In this document: positions 1 through 7,084 of the stretch, one piece after another
Numbering within the stretch: the first letter of the stretch is position 1
Layout: each line of letters begins with the position of its first letter
Assembly (NCBI GenBank): GCA_023426145.1
Contig: JAFABG010000004.1
Span: 10,983-74,982, forward strand
DNA: 64,000 bases
Direction of reading: 5' to 3'
Source: Bacteroidota bacterium
Lineage (GTDB): Bacteria; Bacteroidota; Bacteroidia; Bacteroidales; Bacteroidaceae
Notes under the pieces: model-generated
Databases searched by the model: none
What the model saw: the letters and a program-made list of their open reading frames with translations, nothing else
Told to the model about the DNA's origin: nothing
Program-made: the position numbers and the translations under genes

Positions 1-295
1 CTTTTAGCCAGAAGTAGGGGAGCAGGTAGACGATGCAATAAAGCATGCTTCCCCACATTAATAGTAGCGATATGATTTTAGCTCGAAGCGGAATGGCTTT
101 GTTTTCTCGATAATTGCGAATGTAAGAGCCGAACACTGGGTGACGAAGTAGCCAATCGTACAGACGGGGAGAACCCTTTAAATAGAGTGTAGCTGCGAGT
201 AGCAGAAAGGGAGTAGTGGGGAGTAAAGGCAGAAAAATGCCGAGAATACCAAGCCCCAAGGATAGGCTTCCTAAAGCTATATAAAGAGTTTTCAT
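1..295 (-). CDS. DUF454 (YbaN-like) small membrane protein, 3' end cut by window edge
   Basis: Read on the minus strand from ATG at 295, the frame stays open for 98 codons to the window edge, so the C-terminus is missing. The N-terminus is a hydrophobic Gly/Leu-rich helix ending in the FLPLLPTTPFLLLA motif typical of DUF454/YbaN inner-membrane proteins. It is followed by a short amphipathic stretch containing SPRLYDWLLRHPVFG and then a second hydrophobic segment. Family members are about 115-130 residues with two or three helices and no known biochemical role. It diverges from queD across a 128-bp gap. I am fairly sure of the family and unsure only of the missing end. Confidence 0.8.
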   Translation of the reverse strand, partial: MKTLYIALGSLSLGLGILGIFLPLLPTTPFLLLAATLYLKGSPRLYDWLLRHPVFGSYIRNYRENKAIPLRAKIISLLLMWGSMLYCIVYLLPYFWLK

Positions 296-361
296 TTGGC
301 AAAGATAGTGTAAAATCAGGAAAAAAAGGTTGGATTTACCGCATGAAAGCTCTTTTTATAT

Positions 362-369
362 TACCTTTG
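362..369 (+). promoter_or_regulatory. -7 promoter element of queDE
   Basis: TACCTTTG is an exact match to the Bacteroides sigma-ABfr -7 consensus TAnnTTTG, 54 nt before the queD ATG. No TTTG lies 19-21 nt upstream, so the -33 half is not evident. Confidence 0.5.
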
Positions 370-423
370 CATTGGCATTGAGGTGACATTAAATGCTGCA
401 ACTTATATTAAATACATATAGCA

Positions 424-798
424 ATGTTTACAGTTATCAAACGTATGGAGATCTCAGCTTCTCATAAGCTAGTCCTCCCGTATCGCAGTAAATGTACCAG
501 TCTACACGGTCACAACTGGATTATTACAGTGTATTGTCGTTCTTCAAGACTTAATTCTGAAGGAATGGTAATAGACTTTACCCGCATCAAGGAGCTTGTC
601 ATGGAAAAGCTCGATCACCAAAATCTGAATGAGGTGCTACCTTTTATTCCCACAGCAGAGAATATCGCTCGATGGGTTTGCAAGCAGTTTCCGCAATGTT
701 TTAAGGTCGAAGTGCAAGAGTCTGAAGGAAATATCGTGATTTACGAAAAAGAGGCTTCCGCTGATAGTAAAACCGCTGTGGTAGATGAGAAAGATTAA
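424..798 (+). CDS. queD: 6-carboxy-5,6,7,8-tetrahydropterin synthase QueD
   Basis: QueD converts dihydroneopterin triphosphate into 6-carboxytetrahydropterin, the second step toward the queuosine precursor preQ0. At 124 residues it has the usual PTPS/QueD length. The zinc-binding histidines are visible at His14 (in SASH) and His28/His30 (in LHGHNW), and Cys24 sits in the position of the catalytic cysteine. The acidic stretch around DHQNLN and the later PTAENIA segment also fit the family. The last 14 nt overlap queE in another frame, which suggests translational coupling. The ATG at 424 follows a -7 box at 362-369. Confidence 0.95.
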   Translation: MFTVIKRMEISASHKLVLPYRSKCTSLHGHNWIITVYCRSSRLNSEGMVIDFTRIKELVMEKLDHQNLNEVLPFIPTAENIARWVCKQFPQCFKVEVQESEGNIVIYEKEASADSKTAVVDEKD

Positions 799-1330
799 CG
801 AAATTTTTTATAGTTTGCAGGGGGAAGGGTATTACACAGGAACACCTGCAGTGTTTATTCGTTTTTCGGGGTGCAACTTGACTTGTAGCTTTTGCGACAC
901 GCAACATGAAGAAGGCGTGATGATGTCTGATGAGGACATTCTTGCTGAAGTAGAAAAATATCCTACTTCAACGGTTATTCTCACGGGTGGCGAACCGGCT
1001 CTTTGGATTGACGACGAGTTGATTGAAAAGCTCCATGAAGCAGGAAAATATGTCTGCGTAGAAACCAATGGTACCCGACCATTACCGGAGTCGATAGACT
1101 GGGTGACTTGTTCACCGAAAAGAGGTGTTAAACTAGGACTTAATTCGATGGATGAAGTGAAAGTGGTCTATGAAGGGCAGGAGATCGAAGTGTACGAACT
1201 GCTTCCGGCAGAGCATTTCTTTCTGCAACCGTGTTCCGGTGAAAATATTGCTGAAACGGTGGACTGCGTGATGCGACATCCGAAGTGGAGACTCAGTTTG
1301 CAGGTACACAAACTAATCAATATCAGATAA
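785..1330 (+). CDS. queE: 7-carboxy-7-deazaguanine synthase QueE (radical SAM)
   Basis: QueE is the radical SAM enzyme that contracts 6-carboxytetrahydropterin to 7-carboxy-7-deazaguanine in queuosine precursor synthesis. The N-terminal signature FYSLQGEG is present, and the CX3CX2C cluster motif is at Cys30, Cys34 and Cys37 (CNLTCSFC). The TGGEPAL segment is the SAM-contacting GGE motif. The 181-residue length matches the short QueE type. It overlaps queD by 14 nt, so the two are co-expressed. QueC and QueF are not in the window. Confidence 0.95.
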   Translation: MRKINEIFYSLQGEGYYTGTPAVFIRFSGCNLTCSFCDTQHEEGVMMSDEDILAEVEKYPTSTVILTGGEPALWIDDELIEKLHEAGKYVCVETNGTRPLPESIDWVTCSPKRGVKLGLNSMDEVKVVYEGQEIEVYELLPAEHFFLQPCSGENIAETVDCVMRHPKWRLSLQVHKLINIR

Positions 1331-1375
1331 AGTTAGTCATTTAATTTCAGCTGTTTTGCCTAATTTTTAAATTGT

Positions 1376-2248
1376 ATGTATACAAATAAAGTAAAGAAAA
1401 TAGCAGCCGTTCACGATCTTTCCGGGATGGGACGTGTATCGCTCACGGTGGTTATTCCTATCTTGTCCTCAATGGGATTTCAGGTTTGTCCGCTTCCCAC
1501 GGCGGTGTTGTCCAATCATACTCAATACCCCTCTTTTTCTTTTCTGGATCTTACCGATGAAATGCCGAAGATTATTGCTGAATGGAAAAAGCTGAATGTA
1601 CAGTTTGATGCCATCTATACGGGCTATCTAGGCTCTCCTCGGCAAATCCAAATCGTTTCCGATTTCATTAAAGATTTCCGACGAGCAGATAGCTTGGTTG
1701 TGGCCGATCCTGTGCTTGGCGATAATGGGCGACTCTATACGAATTTTGATAGGAGAATGGTAGAGGAAATGCGTCATCTGATCACTAAGGCGGATGTGAT
1801 AACCCCCAATCTGACGGAGCTGTTCTTTTTGCTGGATAAACCTTATAAGGTGAATAATACGGATGAAGAACTGAAGCAGTATCTTCGTCAATTGTCTGAC
1901 AAAGGTCCCGAAGTGGTGATCATCACGAGCGTCCCTGTGCATGATGAATCGAACAAAACGTCTGTATATGCGTATAACCGACAAGGTGACCGCTATTGGA
2001 AAGTGACCTGTCCTTACTTGCCTGCTCATTATCCAGGCACAGGTGATACGTTTACCAGTGTGATTACCGGTTCATTACTTCAAGGTGACAGTCTGCCCAT
2101 AGCATTAGATCGTGCTACACAATTTATTCTTCAAGGAATTCGTGCCACTTTCGGTTACGAATATGAGAATAAGGAGGGAATTCTGCTCGAGAAAGTACTG
2201 CATAATCTTGATATGCCGATACAAATGGCTAGCTATGAGTTGATTTAA
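1376..2248 (+). CDS. Pyridoxal/pyridoxamine kinase (PdxK/PdxY type)
   Basis: A ribokinase-superfamily protein of 290 residues that should phosphorylate pyridoxal, pyridoxine or pyridoxamine in the B6 salvage pathway. Family marks are the N-terminal AVHDLSGMGRVSL substrate loop, LSNHTQYP, VADPVLGDNG, and the C-terminal PGTGDTFTS motif, whose GTGD aspartate is the catalytic base. It lies 45 nt after queE and could be read through from queDE, although the pathways differ. Which vitamer it prefers cannot be told from sequence, so I give no symbol. Confidence 0.9.
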   Translation: MYTNKVKKIAAVHDLSGMGRVSLTVVIPILSSMGFQVCPLPTAVLSNHTQYPSFSFLDLTDEMPKIIAEWKKLNVQFDAIYTGYLGSPRQIQIVSDFIKDFRRADSLVVADPVLGDNGRLYTNFDRRMVEEMRHLITKADVITPNLTELFFLLDKPYKVNNTDEELKQYLRQLSDKGPEVVIITSVPVHDESNKTSVYAYNRQGDRYWKVTCPYLPAHYPGTGDTFTSVITGSLLQGDSLPIALDRATQFILQGIRATFGYEYENKEGILLEKVLHNLDMPIQMASYELI

Positions 2249-2327
2249 TTCAGGCAAAATTCTTTATTCCAGATATTTCAATTACTTTTACGGGCAATAT
2301 AAAGTAATTTGAAAACCATCTGATCTA

Positions 2328-3500
2328 ATGACACATGCACTGAAAACTACTGAACGCCTTGGAGTTGTAGACGCTCTACGAGGATTTGCTTTGCTAGCAA
2401 TTGTTTTGTTGCACAACCTGGAACATTATAATCTGTTTTTACCACTAGAGTGTACCCTTCCGTTATGGGTGCAGACCATCGATAAGTATGTATGGGAGAT
2501 CCTCTTCTTCTTGTTTGCCGGGAAGGCCTACGCGATGTTCTCTTTACTGTTTGGCTTCAGCTTTTATATTCAGTTCCATAACGCAGAAAAGCGTGGCATT
2601 GACTTTCGTGGTCGCTTTGCTTGGCGACTGTGCTTGCTCTTCTTGTTCTCGCAGTTGCATGCCTTGTTCTACAACGGAGACATTCTCTTACTTTACGCAG
2701 TGGTAGGGTTTACTTTGATTCCTGTGTGTAAACTCAGTGATAAAGCCGTTTTCTGGATTGCATTCATTCTGCTGATACAGCCTTACGAATGGGGACGTGC
2801 ACTCTATGCCCTAATCAATCCAGAATATTCACCGATAACCAATCGATTTGTTCCCTATTATGAAATTGCTCAGGAAGTGACAGCTAATGGAAGCTTTTGG
2901 GAGGTTCTCCGATCCAATATTACCGATGGACAGTTGTTTAGCAATATCTGGCAAGTAGAAAACGGTCGCTTGTTTCAGACCACGGCTTTATTTATGTTTG
3001 GTATGCTTCTAGGGCGTAGGAACTATTTTATTAAAAGTGAAACGTCCGTCCGTTTCTGGACTAAAATGCTGATCGGTGCTATCCTTGCTTTTGTTCCGCT
3101 CTATGCGTTGAAAGTGTTAGTTCCTGGGTGGATAACGAATCCTTCTATGGTAGTTCCGTGTGGCATAGCAATTCCTTCTTATGCCAACTTTGCATTGATG
3201 GTTATTCTTGTTTCTTCTTTTATACTGTTGTGGTTTAAAAAGGGTGCAGGTGGTCAGTGGCAAAGCTTCCTGATTCCTTATGGCCGTATGAGCTTAACAA
3301 ACTACATTTCTCAGTCCATCATGGGTGTGGTGATCTATTATGGATTTGGTTTATCTATGTATAAGTTTGCTGGTGCAACGGGAAGTTTATTGATAGGATT
3401 GCTCATTTTTACGCTTCAACTCCTCTTTAGTCGTTGGTGGCTTGTACGTCATAAGCATGGACCTTTGGAATTCTTATGGCGTAAAGGGACTTGGATGTAG
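2328..3500 (+). CDS. DUF418 family integral membrane protein (YeiB-like)
   Basis: A 390-residue polytopic membrane protein with about nine to ten hydrophobic segments. The N-terminal motif RLGVVDALRGFALL followed by a helix is the hallmark of the YeiB/DUF418 group, related to acyltransferase-3-like membrane proteins. The C-terminal half, with PYGRMSLTNYISQS and the terminal PLEFLWRKGTWM, matches the DUF418 domain proper. Function is not established; transport or transfer of an acyl or sugar group is only a guess from fold relatives. It is followed by a 22-bp-period repeat array and then the tRNA-Trp terminator on the opposite strand. Confidence 0.85.
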   Translation: MTHALKTTERLGVVDALRGFALLAIVLLHNLEHYNLFLPLECTLPLWVQTIDKYVWEILFFLFAGKAYAMFSLLFGFSFYIQFHNAEKRGIDFRGRFAWRLCLLFLFSQLHALFYNGDILLLYAVVGFTLIPVCKLSDKAVFWIAFILLIQPYEWGRALYALINPEYSPITNRFVPYYEIAQEVTANGSFWEVLRSNITDGQLFSNIWQVENGRLFQTTALFMFGMLLGRRNYFIKSETSVRFWTKMLIGAILAFVPLYALKVLVPGWITNPSMVVPCGIAIPSYANFALMVILVSSFILLWFKKGAGGQWQSFLIPYGRMSLTNYISQSIMGVVIYYGFGLSMYKFAGATGSLLIGLLIFTLQLLFSRWWLVRHKHGPLEFLWRKGTWM

Positions 3501-3547
3501 TACACTGTTCTGATTGATGATGCTTTTCTCATTTCATTTTTATGTAT

Positions 3548-3658
3548 TGAGAAAAATGACTCATCATGGTGAGAAAAAAATATCACTGCATTGAGAAAAA
3601 GTTCTCGTTATGCTGAGAAAAAGTTCTCATGCTAATGAGATTATTTATTGAATGAGAA
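3548..3658. repeat. Tandem array with exact 22-bp period (TGAGAAAAA units)
   Basis: Five units begin with TGAGA at 3548, 3570, 3592, 3614 and 3636, each exactly 22 nt apart; a sixth TGAGAA follows at 3653 after only 17 nt. Units 3 and 4 contain a dyad, TGAGAA-AAAG-TTCTC(A). The A5-A7 tracts recur about every two helical turns, so the segment may be bent. It lies between the DUF418 stop and the tRNA-Trp terminator, with no reading frame. Role unknown. Confidence 0.75.
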
Positions 3659-3715
3659 GAATTTAAAAACGTTCTCTGGAGGAATAAAAAACTTTATTTG
3701 CTTGGGCGATAAAAA

Positions 3716-3749
3716 AAGAATAGCTGTAAGTAATCTTACAGCTATTCTT
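3716..3749 (-). terminator. Rho-independent terminator of tRNA-Trp (possibly bidirectional)
   Basis: A perfect 15-bp stem (3716-3730 with 3735-3749) around a TAAT loop, with A/T runs on both outer sides. On the minus strand it ends in a U-run just past the tRNA 3' end. On the plus strand it could also stop read-through from the DUF418 gene. Confidence 0.85.
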
Positions 3750-3753
3750 TTTG

Positions 3754-3826
3754 CACGGGAGGAGAGGCTCGAACTCCCGACACCCGGTTTTGGAGACCGG
3801 TGCTCTACCAACTGAGCTACTCCCGT
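3754..3826 (-). tRNA. tRNA-Trp (anticodon CCA)
   Basis: The reverse complement folds as a 73-nt cloverleaf. The acceptor arm ACGGGAG pairs with CUCCCGU, and the D arm reads GCUCAGUUGGUAGAGC. The anticodon loop CUCCAAA carries CCA, the T arm is GGGAG-UUCGAGC-CUCUC-like, and the discriminator is G. The 3' CCA is not fully encoded. It has its own promoter (3838-3868) and a strong terminator (3716-3749), so it need not depend on the upstream arsC-like gene. Confidence 0.95.
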
Positions 3827-3837
3827 GTTTGCGGCTG

Positions 3838-3868
3838 CAAAGGTAGTATAAACTTCGGAACCTGCAAA
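3838..3868 (-). promoter_or_regulatory. Promoter of tRNA-Trp (-33 and -7)
   Basis: On the minus strand TTTG (3865-3868) is followed by a 19-nt spacer and TACCTTTG (3838-3845), matching the Bacteroides -33/-7 pattern. The tRNA 5' end is 12 nt further downstream. Confidence 0.8.
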
Positions 3869-3891
3869 TCTTAGGGTCAATAATTTTCCAA

Positions 3892-4245
3892 CTATTTTAG
3901 TTTTTCCCATTCGTCGGGTTTAAAACCCACTAGAACAAAGCTGTCGGTCACCACTAAAGGACGTTTCACCAATTTACCATTGGTTGCCAACAATTCGATT
4001 TGTTCTTCCTCAGTCATGTTTGGAAGCTTCTGACTGAGTTTCAGCTCTTTATATACTAAACCGCTGGTGTTGAAGAATTTCTTTATCGGTAGTCCACTTC
4101 GTGGAATCCATGCTTTCAGTTCTTCTACTGTGGGGCGATCTTCTACAATCAGTCGGTTGGTATACTCAATGTTATTTTCAGTCAACCATTTTTTGGCCTT
4201 CTGGCAAGTGCTGCATGCCGGGTATTGCAAAAATAAAGGTGCCAT
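3892..4245 (-). CDS. ArsC/Spx/YffB-family thioredoxin-fold protein
   Basis: 117 residues with the ArsC-family fold. An N-terminal CSTC motif (Cys11, Cys14) sits after the first strand, and the late NGKLVKRPLVV segment corresponds to the ArsC/Spx signature with its conserved basic residue and cis-proline. A CXXC pair is more typical of Spx/YffB-like proteins than of classical arsenate reductases, and no arsR, arsB or acr3 gene is nearby. A thiol reductase or transcription-associated redox role is therefore as likely as arsenate reduction. It lies 49 nt behind the DNA glycosylase gene on the same strand and may be cotranscribed with it. Confidence 0.8.
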   Translation of the reverse strand: MAPLFLQYPACSTCQKAKKWLTENNIEYTNRLIVEDRPTVEELKAWIPRSGLPIKKFFNTSGLVYKELKLSQKLPNMTEEEQIELLATNGKLVKRPLVVTDSFVLVGFKPDEWEKLK

Positions 4246-4294
4246 ACTTAAAAGTTTTTAGTTTATTGATTTAATTTAAAAATAACTTTGGAAC

Positions 4295-4879
4295 TTAATC
4301 AAGCATCTGTAGATCTTGATACATAATTCGATAGGCAGCTGCCTTCTTTTCTAAAGCTAGCGGGTAGGCTCTTGAAGAAGATGGCATTCGGTAAAGTCTC
4401 ATTGCTCGTTCCTCAAAAATAAATTCGGTATAATCTCCTACTTTCGGTTCCTCCACTTCCAATTGTTCACGAAGCGTATCGGTCGCTTTCTGTCCGGTGG
4501 TGACAATAGCTTTGCATTCGGGTAGTTGATGTAGGAGAGCGGCAATGTCTGTAGGCTCCACCACTTCAAGAAATTTATCCGAAGCATTATCTTGTAAACG
4601 CCGAATAGAACTGGCTGTATCGAATAATGCCATCCCTATTTCATTGAGAAAATCTACAATTCGCTCCCGACAAAAGGCTTTCCGAGTATCATTTAGAAAA
4701 TGATCTTTGTCTTTGAAATACAAAAGTCCGGCAATGCGCCACATATCATTATTCAGGTTGGGATAATAAAAATCCATTGACCATCTTTTCTTTTGTGGCG
4801 GGAAACTTCCCAACATCAACAGCTTCGCATTTGGCGGGAGAAAAGGTGGCAAGGGATGCTTCTCAATCTCAATTTCCAT
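4295..4879 (-). CDS. UDG-superfamily DNA glycosylase (DNA-deoxyinosine glycosylase-like)
   Basis: 194 residues. Motif 1 reads LMLGSFPP, followed by the YYPNLNNDMWR element. This pairing is seen in the hypoxanthine/deoxyinosine glycosylase branch (family 6-like) of the uracil-DNA glycosylase superfamily. The asparagines in the NLNND stretch occupy the position of the catalytic or positioning Asn in that branch, while the usual GxDPG (UDG families 4/5) or GINPG (Mug) motif is absent. The C-terminal segment MPSSSRAYPL corresponds to the motif-2 loop that inserts into DNA (HPSPL or SPS in relatives). It probably removes deaminated bases. Exact substrate is not certain. Confidence 0.75.
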   Translation of the reverse strand: MEIEIEKHPLPPFLPPNAKLLMLGSFPPQKKRWSMDFYYPNLNNDMWRIAGLLYFKDKDHFLNDTRKAFCRERIVDFLNEIGMALFDTASSIRRLQDNASDKFLEVVEPTDIAALLHQLPECKAIVTTGQKATDTLREQLEVEEPKVGDYTEFIFEERAMRLYRMPSSSRAYPLALEKKAAAYRIMYQDLQMLD

Positions 4880-4970
4880 AGCATATATTTATTTTATTAC
4901 AAAAATAGCAGTTTTGTTCTTTTCCAGCCTCATAGAGGTGAAAAAACAATCTAAAAAAAGGAGGGCGGAA

Positions 4971-5002
4971 TGTGAATATTTGTATCAATTTAACTATTTT
5001 TG
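4971..5002 (+). promoter_or_regulatory. Promoter of the DUF5020-permease operon
   Basis: TATTTTTG (4995-5002) matches TAnnTTTG. TGTG at 4971-4974, 20 nt upstream, is a one-mismatch -33 element. The ATG chosen for the first gene is 25 nt downstream. Confidence 0.5.
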
Positions 5003-5026
5003 CACCTTCATTTAAATATATTAATC

Positions 5027-5734
5027 ATGAAAAAGCTCATTGTTGCTCTTTTCCTGTGTATGTTGCTTCCTGCTATATCGGAGTTGCACGCACAAAATAT
5101 TCAGTTACATTATGACTTTGGCCGCTCTTTGTATGATAAAGATTTGAAAGGCCGTCCGCTGTTAACCTCTACAGTTGAAAAATTCCATCCAGACAACTGG
5201 GGAAGTACCTATTTCTTTATTGATATGGACTATACATCGCAAGGAGTTGCGTCTGCGTATTGGGAAATTGCACGTGAGTTGAAGTTTTGGAAAGGTCCTT
5301 TTTCTGCCCATGTTGAATATAATGGTGGACTTGCCAAAGGGTTTTCGTATAATAATGCGTATTTGACAGGTGCTACTTATACCTATAATAATGCTTCTTT
5401 TTCAAAAGGCTTCAGCATTATGTTTCTCTATAAATACATACAGAAACATCAGTCTCCAAATAATTTCCAGATCACGGGAACTTGGCATCTGAATTTCTGT
5501 AATCAGTTGCTTACTTTCTCAGGTTTTGCTGACTGGTGGCGTGAAGAAACCAATTATGGAAAGACCATCTTCCTTTCTGAACCTCAATTTTGGGTTAATT
5601 TGAATCGCATTAAGGGTGTGAGTAAAGATTTTAATTTAAGTGTGGGATCAGAAGTTGAGTTGAGCAATAATTTTGGTAATAGAGATGGGTTTTATGTAAT
5701 CCCAACTTTAGCTTTGAAATGGACCTTGAATTGA
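5027..5734 (+). CDS. DUF5020 family outer-membrane protein (Tsx-like channel)
   Basis: I choose ATG 5027 because it begins a clean signal peptide (MKKLIVALFLCMLLPAISEL, cleaved near HAQ); an upstream in-frame ATG at 5000 would add nine residues. The 235-residue product is rich in alternating aromatic strands ending in a C-terminal aromatic-hydrophobic strand, as expected of a small beta-barrel. The sequence resembles the DUF5020 family, related to the nucleoside channel Tsx. The next gene, 14 nt on, is a purine permease, which supports nucleoside or nucleobase passage across the outer membrane. That role is inferred from context. Confidence 0.75.
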   Translation: MKKLIVALFLCMLLPAISELHAQNIQLHYDFGRSLYDKDLKGRPLLTSTVEKFHPDNWGSTYFFIDMDYTSQGVASAYWEIARELKFWKGPFSAHVEYNGGLAKGFSYNNAYLTGATYTYNNASFSKGFSIMFLYKYIQKHQSPNNFQITGTWHLNFCNQLLTFSGFADWWREETNYGKTIFLSEPQFWVNLNRIKGVSKDFNLSVGSEVELSNNFGNRDGFYVIPTLALKWTLN

Positions 5735-5748
5735 ATAAACAAATTCGA

Positions 5749-7062
5749 ATGAAAACAGATTTAATTTATAGTGTAGAAGATCGTCCTCCTTTTAAAGATG
5801 CCTTTTTCGCTGCTTTGCAACATTTGCTAGCTATCTTTGTGGCTATCATTACGCCACCTCTTATCATTGCCAGTGCATTAAAGCTAGACATTGAAAAAAC
5901 AAGCTTCTTGGTTTCTATGTCCCTTTTTGTCTCAGGCATTTCAACCTTTATTCAATGTCGACGCATTGGCCCTGTGGGTGCCGGATTGCTTTGTATTCAG
6001 GGTACAAGCTTTTCTTTTATTGGCCCAATCATTGCAACAGGTTTGGTTGGTGGACTTCCCTTGATCTTTGGTTCTTGTATGGCGGCTGCTCCGATAGAGA
6101 TGATCGTAAGCCGTACGTTTAAGTATCTTCGCAATATCATCACTCCATTGGTATCGGGTATTGTGGTTTTGCTCATCGGATTAAGCTTGATCAAAGTCGG
6201 TATTGTCTCTTGTGGAGGTGGTTTTGGTGCGATGGACAACGGAACGTTTGGTTCGTGGGAAAACTTATCCATAGCGGCATTAGTGCTACTAAGTGTTTTG
6301 TTTTTCAATCGTTCTAAAAATAAATACTTGCGCATGAGCTCTATCGTCTTGGGACTGTGTTTGGGTTATGGATTGGCTTTTGCCTTAGGGAAAGTGAATA
6401 TGAGTTCTCTTAATTCAGATATGCTAATGGGATTTAATATTCCGCTACCTTTTAAATATGGACTCGATTTTAATATCTCTTCGTTCATAGCTATTGGTTT
6501 GGTCTATCTCATTACGGCTATAGAAGCAACTGGCGACGTGACTGCCAATTCCATGATTTCAGGGCTTCCTATTGAGGGGGATACTTATCTGAAACGTGTA
6601 TCGGGTGGTGTAATGGCCGACGGACTGAACTCATTTTTGGCGGGTGTGTTTAATTCATTCCCCAATTCGATTTTCGCTCAAAACAATGGTATCATCCAAC
6701 TCACTGGAGTAGCAAGCCGTTACGTAGGTTATTATATTGCTGTAATGCTAATTTTATTAGGCTTATTCCCTATTGTGGGAGCTATCTTTTCATTAATGCC
6801 CGATGCGGTGCTAGGAGGAGCAACCTTGTTGATGTTTGGTACGGTTGCCGCAGCCGGCATTCGCATTATTTCTTCGCAGGAGATAGGACGTAAAGAGACG
6901 TTGGTATTGGCGGTAAGCCTTTCTTTAGGGTTAGGTGTAGAGTTGATGCCGGACGTATTAAAACAAGCTCCGGAGGCGATTCGTAGTATATTCTCTTCGG
7001 GAATCACCACCGGAGGGTTAACAGCAATAATTGCTAATATTGTAATCCGGGTGAAGGATTAA
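5749..7062 (+). CDS. NCS2 nucleobase:cation symporter (xanthine/uric-acid permease type)
   Basis: A 437-residue polytopic inner-membrane permease. NCS2 signatures are clear: LITAIEATGDVTANS in the region of the conserved Glu, and FPNSIFAQNNGIIQLTG, the QNNG substrate-binding motif of XanQ/UapA-type purine transporters. The alternative ATG at 5719 overlaps the upstream gene, and 5749 starts just after that gene's stop. With the DUF5020 barrel it forms a plausible two-membrane purine uptake unit. Xanthine, urate or another purine cannot be separated by eye. Its stop codon lies inside a terminator hairpin shared with the convergent kamA-like gene. Confidence 0.9.
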   Translation: MKTDLIYSVEDRPPFKDAFFAALQHLLAIFVAIITPPLIIASALKLDIEKTSFLVSMSLFVSGISTFIQCRRIGPVGAGLLCIQGTSFSFIGPIIATGLVGGLPLIFGSCMAAAPIEMIVSRTFKYLRNIITPLVSGIVVLLIGLSLIKVGIVSCGGGFGAMDNGTFGSWENLSIAALVLLSVLFFNRSKNKYLRMSSIVLGLCLGYGLAFALGKVNMSSLNSDMLMGFNIPLPFKYGLDFNISSFIAIGLVYLITAIEATGDVTANSMISGLPIEGDTYLKRVSGGVMADGLNSFLAGVFNSFPNSIFAQNNGIIQLTGVASRYVGYYIAVMLILLGLFPIVGAIFSLMPDAVLGGATLLMFGTVAAAGIRIISSQEIGRKETLVLAVSLSLGLGVELMPDVLKQAPEAIRSIFSSGITTGGLTAIIANIVIRVKD

Positions 7063-7084
7063 GTAACCGATCTGCCGGTTACTT
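7061..7084. terminator. Compact bidirectional hairpin between convergent genes
   Basis: AAGTAACCG (7061-7069) pairs with CGGTTACTT (7076-7084) across a 6-nt loop. The TAA of the permease and the TAA of the convergent KamA-like gene both sit inside the stem. The U-runs are weak. Confidence 0.6.

Noticed and set aside
78..302. 74-residue minus-strand frame at the left edge
   Set aside because: It is an out-of-frame shadow of the DUF454 gene read from ATG 295.
3548..3658. 22-bp TGAGAAAAA array as a CRISPR remnant
   Set aside because: The conserved part is only about 9 nt with 13-nt linkers that also partly repeat; there are no cas genes and no 30-nt spacers.
3892..4245. Arsenic resistance function for the ArsC-like protein
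   Set aside because: There is no arsR, arsB, acr3 or arsenite pump gene nearby, and the CXXC motif fits Spx/YffB relatives at least as well.
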